From: Flavobacteriales bacterium UBA958
GTDB taxonomy: Bacteria > Bacteroidota > Bacteroidia > Flavobacteriales_D > Crocinitomicaceae
Assembly: GCA_002293045.1 (NCBI GenBank)
Contig: DBCM01000120.1
Coordinates: 1 to 10,290, forward strand
Direction: 5' to 3'
DNA length: 10,290 nucleotides
In this document: positions 7,024-10,290 of the stretch, one piece after another
How the letters are laid out: each line of letters opens with the position of its first letter
How positions within the stretch are numbered: the stretch's first letter is position 1
The notes under the pieces: generated by a model
Database searches by the model: none
What the model was told of the DNA's origin: nothing
What the model saw: the letters and a program-made list of their open reading frames with translations, nothing else
Position numbers and translations under genes: made by a program

Positions 7024-7834
7024 GGGACTTCAAGGTGTTTAGGAATGCACGTAAGGTGGGCTCCACTTCGTTGAACCGATGTTTATCTATTTCGTATTCC
7101 CCGTACCAGATTACGTCGAATACATGAATGCACGCACTAAAAGGGGTATAGTACGCCTTGTTTTTTAGTCCCATCAGGTATTCGTGATTCGTTTTTTCCC
7201 GGGTCCATTTGATTTGATTTAATCGAATTAATTCCTTTAAAATCAGTGTGAAATATACCCGAACAGCCTCCCTGTATTTTTCCTTCATCAAGGCCTGTTT
7301 TAGACGGTGTTCTAAGTCTATTACCGGAACAATTTCGGGATTCCAATACTCATCGAATTTTTTAAAATTATTCATGGATTTACCTGAATTTTTAAGTATC
7401 AGGTAAAAGATGATAAATAACCCAAATCCCACAACGATGAAGAGAAGCACATTTAAAATCCAGGGGGGCATTGTCCCCGGTTCAGGGATATCCGGCTCAT
7501 CAAAATCAGGCCCCTCCATGGTGGGCATTTCCGGGAGTTCAGGTTCTTTCAACAGGTTCTTTTCTCTGGCCTGTTTTTTGGAAAGATGCGCTTGATATTT
7601 TTCGTGATAATATGCTAAAATACTGTCAGAATATGCGTGTTTATCCTCCAGTTCTCCATCAGAAACATCCTTAGATTGAATGATTCCTCCCGAACCATTG
7701 TTCCACTCTTTTTTTAATTTTTGGTTTCCTTGTTTGGTATATCGCGTGTTTTTCAGCGCTTCCTCAATGCCATCTTGGGCATGAAGTACACCGAAACATC
7801 CGATAAAGCAATAAATAATCAGCGTCAATTTCAT
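7016..7834 (-). CDS. DUF4129 domain protein with signal peptide and one membrane segment
   Basis: A 272-residue protein. The N-terminus is a likely cleavable signal peptide (1-19, ending VLHA before Gln20). An extracytoplasmic part of about 100 residues follows, ending in a Pro/Glu/Met-rich linker (97-123, containing EPELPEMP and EPDIPEPG). A membrane segment (about 124-147) leads into the cytoplasmic DUF4129 domain (about 170-265), recognised by KWTREKTNHEYL (199-210) and WYGEYEID (233-240). DUF4129 proteins are standard members of MoxR/DUF58 clusters; the activity is not known, and the topology suggests linking an envelope-side part to the cytoplasmic ATPase. The start overlaps the previous stop in ATGA (7831-7834) and the stop overlaps the next start by 8 bp, so translation is probably coupled on both sides. 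Confidence 0.88.
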   Translation of the reverse strand: MKLTLIIYCFIGCFGVLHAQDGIEEALKNTRYTKQGNQKLKKEWNNGSGGIIQSKDVSDGELEDKHAYSDSILAYYHEKYQAHLSKKQAREKNLLKEPELPEMPTMEGPDFDEPDIPEPGTMPPWILNVLLFIVVGFGLFIIFYLILKNSGKSMNNFKKFDEYWNPEIVPVIDLEHRLKQALMKEKYREAVRVYFTLILKELIRLNQIKWTREKTNHEYLMGLKNKAYYTPFSACIHVFDVIWYGEYEIDKHRFNEVEPTLRAFLNTLKSHE

Positions 7835-9732
7835 GATTCTTGCACCTCCACGTGCTCTTTTAATCGACTGCGTTCCCCGAAAAATCGCCCTTCTTTTTTC
7901 AGGTTGACGGCCTCGCGTTTCTCAAGCGTAGAAAAATAAGACAAGATTATTAATACCATCCAAAATACAAGGCTCAAGGTGAAAGCAAGCAAGTAAATAA
8001 TTTCACGCAATAGATTGGTCCAGAAAACGCTATTGAGTCCTGCCTTATCCATAAATGGAGTTAAGCCTTGGGTGATAAGGTCTAAGAGGTCAGGCACCTC
8101 GTTTTGTATACTAAACACTGCAGCGATCGGCTGTACAGCGATTGCTACAGTGCCAACTCCCAGGACGCTTAAGAACAGCAGGGAGAAAAAAGATCGGCTG
8201 CTATACCTCAGTCCTTTTTTTAACCCAAGACGTATTTCGTGGCTTGGAAATGCCAAGGAAACGGGGAGGTAAAGGGCAAAAGGAAGCAAGGTTAAAGAAG
8301 GCAATAAGATGTACCACGGCAAAAGAAATATAGGGGTAAGGATGACGATTAATACGGCAAAAGTGCGCACAAAAAATCGACGAAAATAGGCGTTTAAGGG
8401 TAAATCGGTTAGGCCTGCTTTTACCAAGAAAAAATGATAAACGATTAAAAAATTTCCGGTAATTAATCCAATCCAACTGATGAGGGCAAATACATCGGTG
8501 CTTGTTCCGAGTGCGTACCCGAGTATAAACGACAAATGGCTGGCCCAATCAAACCAATATACAAAGGTTAAATCATCCGGAAATAAGAACGCCCGAGTTG
8601 CAATTAGGAGTAAACCAATCGGTATAGTAAATAGGAATACGGGTTTTAAAAGCGCACTAAAGGATTCAAAAAACAACATAATTCCTTGGCGATATATTTG
8701 CCAAATCGAACGAACTGACAAGAGTTGAATCGATTCTGGATGAGGTTGTTTAAAATTTGTTTCTTCGAACAAGCGCTCCGGATATCGCTGGGCTTGGTAC
8801 ATGGGGAGGAAAACGTATAAAAATCCAATTAGGCCAAAGGAACCGATAATGATCGTCCATTTAGAAACATCAGGCAGGGTGTCATAATTTCGTGTAACAT
8901 AACTTTCCAGGTATCCAGCCAGCACAATAAAAGGAAGGATACTAAGCATGATTTTAGCGCCGCGAGAAAAACTCGACCTAAAGGCTTGAATTCTAGAAAA
9001 ACTACCAGGAAAAAGCCATCCCGCTCCAGCGGTAATTCCTGCACCCGCCGAAAGCGCTATGCTCGAGATTTCAAATGCCCCATGGATCCAAATCCCAAGG
9101 AAACTTGTAATCAGCAATCCTTTTTTAAGAAACATATGCTGGAAGGCCCCGAGCATGACGCCATTTCCAAAAAGCATGACCTGAGTTCCGAGGGTAAATA
9201 TGATCCCAGCGAAAAACGTTAAAATAGATACCATGAGGTTATTACCCGTGATTTGTATGAACATCATGAATGAACTGCTATTCTCGTATATGCCAAGCGG
9301 GTTTCCTTTTGCAATATTCTGCATGGTAGTTTCAACATACCCTTCACCCAATACGGTTGCTGTGAATTCTGGATAAACGCTGCTAGAAATCCATCCCAAG
9401 GCGATGTAGGCTAAAAAGCTTATCAAGGCAAATCCCATGTACTTTTTGGCGCGATAGAGCTCCAAGGGGAGTTCAATGATCCAAAAATCAAGGACATTTC
9501 TTAAGGAAAATTTTTGGTATTTATTTACCCCAATAAACACCCGCTGGGCCAATTGATTCAAATAAACTCGAATTGTCCGCCGAGAATAATAGGTTTGGGC
9601 AAACCCTAAATCGTCCGTAATATCTAAATATAAGGCACTCAGTGCTTCGGGATCACTCGAAAGGTCTTTTTGCATCGACTCAAAGCGCTCCCACTTTTCC
9701 TTGTTTTTTCCAACGAATTTTGATTCTTTCAA
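7831..9732 (-). CDS. SpoIIM-like membrane protein fused to a second polytopic membrane domain, TTG start
   Basis: A 633-residue polytopic membrane protein, first gene of the MoxR operon. Residues 1 to about 315 match SpoIIM-like (DUF95) proteins: a soluble N-terminus with FVGKNKEKWERFE (6-18), then membrane segments at about 97-119, 160-197, 205-226 (with the HGAFEISSI motif at 217-225), 261-284 and 292-311. Residues from about 340 on form a second domain with further membrane segments at about 361-383, 407-438, 465-503, 513-540 and 577-610, and a charged tail. In related operons these halves are, as I recall, usually two adjacent genes, so this looks like a fusion. The start is TTG at 9732-9730: an in-frame TAG lies two codons upstream, and the first ATG (residue 20) would remove the conserved NKEKW motif. 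Molecular role is unknown. DUF95 proteins take their name from the sporulation protein SpoIIM, but nothing here implies sporulation. Confidence 0.87.
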   Translation of the reverse strand: MKESKFVGKNKEKWERFESMQKDLSSDPEALSALYLDITDDLGFAQTYYSRRTIRVYLNQLAQRVFIGVNKYQKFSLRNVLDFWIIELPLELYRAKKYMGFALISFLAYIALGWISSSVYPEFTATVLGEGYVETTMQNIAKGNPLGIYENSSSFMMFIQITGNNLMVSILTFFAGIIFTLGTQVMLFGNGVMLGAFQHMFLKKGLLITSFLGIWIHGAFEISSIALSAGAGITAGAGWLFPGSFSRIQAFRSSFSRGAKIMLSILPFIVLAGYLESYVTRNYDTLPDVSKWTIIIGSFGLIGFLYVFLPMYQAQRYPERLFEETNFKQPHPESIQLLSVRSIWQIYRQGIMLFFESFSALLKPVFLFTIPIGLLLIATRAFLFPDDLTFVYWFDWASHLSFILGYALGTSTDVFALISWIGLITGNFLIVYHFFLVKAGLTDLPLNAYFRRFFVRTFAVLIVILTPIFLLPWYILLPSLTLLPFALYLPVSLAFPSHEIRLGLKKGLRYSSRSFFSLLFLSVLGVGTVAIAVQPIAAVFSIQNEVPDLLDLITQGLTPFMDKAGLNSVFWTNLLREIIYLLAFTLSLVFWMVLIILSYFSTLEKREAVNLKKEGRFFGERSRLKEHVEVQES

Positions 9733-9883
9733 AGCGCTCTAAAGGTACACTTTTACGGCTAAATGTCACTTTTTTTCGGTGTTAGTTACTTAAAATATAC
9801 CGCAGAGCCCTCTTGTCTAATTGAAGCACAAGGCGCGAAGAACCTGAATTAATTGGTAACTTCGACGGAAAACCCCGTCCTTG
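9733..9883. promoter_or_regulatory. Divergent intergenic region between the MoxR operon and the MbnP-like gene
   Basis: These 151 bp must hold both divergent promoters, but neither is clear. For the minus-strand operon the best -7 candidates are TATATTTT (9799-9792) and TACCTTTA (close to the TTG start), each one base from TAnnTTTG and without a well-spaced TTG. For the plus-strand gene the best is TAACTTCG (9857-9864), also one mismatch and no suitable -33. A small inverted repeat GACGG-N6-CCGTC (9864-9879) ends 4 bp before the MbnP ATG and could form a weak leader hairpin. Confidence 0.4.
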
Positions 9884-10290
9884 ATGTTTCGATTTCTCTT
9901 TTTGTTTTTCTTTATACCTAATCTTGGGTTTGGTCAACACACGGTGAAACTAATGGTTGGCTCAGCACCCTTTCAATTGCATACCAACTATCATATAAAT
10001 GGAACAGACTCCATCCATTTGGATCAATTTAAATTTTATGTGGGTAATCAACGCGGTGATTTTCAGTTGGTAGATGCTTCTGACACCACAACCTATAGCC
10101 TGCCTTTTACCGACAAGAAGTTACTCATCGGGATGGATAGCCTAGCCAACACCTCGGGTAAGCTTGATGGAGCCTTTGATCCGCTACTCGGAATGTATTG
10201 GGCGTGGAATACCGGATATATACAATTGAAAATAACAGGAAGCTATCACCGTCAAGGCGCCAAAGCATCGTTTGATTATCACATTGGAGG
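9884..10290 (+). CDS. MbnP-like secreted protein (5' part, cut by window edge)
   Basis: The first 135 codons of a plus-strand gene that stays open to the right edge. Residues 1-16 (MFRFLFLFFIPNLGFG) form a signal peptide, so the product is exported to the periplasm or anchored at the envelope. The mature start HTVKLMVGSAPFQL, the DSIHLDQFKFYVGN stretch (about 41-54) and especially DPLLGMYWAWNTGYIQLKI (98-116) followed by FDYHIGG (129-135) are the hallmarks of MbnP-like proteins. MbnP proteins were named from methanobactin (copper chelator) loci, where they pair with the di-haem enzyme MbnH, and relatives are widespread in Bacteroidota outside such loci. A copper-related role is family inference. 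A di-haem peroxidase-like MbnH homologue would be expected downstream, outside this window. The ATG at 9884 was chosen because the signal peptide begins directly there. Confidence 0.85.
   Translation, partial: MFRFLFLFFFIPNLGFGQHTVKLMVGSAPFQLHTNYHINGTDSIHLDQFKFYVGNQRGDFQLVDASDTTTYSLPFTDKKLLIGMDSLANTSGKLDGAFDPLLGMYWAWNTGYIQLKITGSYHRQGAKASFDYHIG

Noticed and set aside
7471..7674. Plus-strand open frames antisense to the DUF4129 gene
   Set aside because: They arise opposite the Pro/Glu-rich linker and signal-peptide part of a well-supported gene, with no start signal or homology.
8201..9044. Several 60-115 codon frames inside the SpoIIM-like gene
   Set aside because: All are shadows of a long hydrophobic coding sequence with coherent membrane segments in its own frame.
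9864..9879. GACGG-N6-CCGTC hairpin ahead of the MbnP-like ATG as a riboswitch or regulatory RNA
   Set aside because: A single 5-bp stem is too small to claim a structured element; I mention it only as a possible weak leader hairpin.
1..10290. CRISPR arrays, tRNA or rRNA genes, insertion sequences, phage or defence genes
   Set aside because: No regular repeat-spacer pattern, no tRNA-like cloverleaf, no transposase or integrase motif and no terminal repeats were seen. Coding density and style are uniform, with housekeeping-type genes throughout.

Overview
The window is ordinary-looking chromosomal DNA of a Bacteroidota bacterium, most likely of the Flavobacteriales/Cryomorphaceae type. The grounds are the gene families and their order (SpoIIM-like / DUF4129 / DUF4350 / MoxR / DUF58), promoters that match the Bacteroidota TAnnTTTG -7 element instead of a sigma70 -10 box, and start codons that mostly lack a Shine-Dalgarno sequence. 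All calls were made by reading the sequence; no database search was run.

Layout from left to right. (1) 1-2218, minus strand: a phosphate uptake pair, a PhoU-like DUF47 protein followed 11 bp later by a PiT/PHO4 phosphate permease that runs off the left edge and lacks only its last residues. (2) 2409-3008, minus strand: a superoxide dismutase with Mn-type active-site signatures and its own good promoter, which carries a perfect inverted repeat in its spacer. (3) 3070-9732, minus strand: a tightly packed five-gene operon, transcribed in the order SpoIIM-like membrane protein, DUF4129 protein, DUF4350 protein, MoxR AAA+ ATPase, DUF58 protein. Genes overlap by 4, 8 and 26 (or 8) bp, or are separated by 5 bp. 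(4) 9884-10290, plus strand: the start of a divergent secreted MbnP-like protein, cut by the right edge.

How they work together. DUF47 and PiT probably form a regulator/transporter pair for phosphate. The MoxR operon encodes a membrane-associated machine: a MoxR ATPase that probably remodels a client, a DUF58 protein with a vWA-like domain as its usual partner, and three membrane proteins (SpoIIM-like, DUF4129, DUF4350) that recur with them. The biochemical role of this conserved cluster is not established, although related MoxR loci are linked to envelope integrity and stress.

I do not see an undescribed defence or mobile system here. The less usual points are architectural: the first operon gene looks like a fusion of two membrane proteins and starts at TTG; the DUF4350 protein has an additional C-terminal two-helix module; the PiT permease has a long hydrophilic insertion and a diverged second signature; and two promoter regions carry candidate operators.
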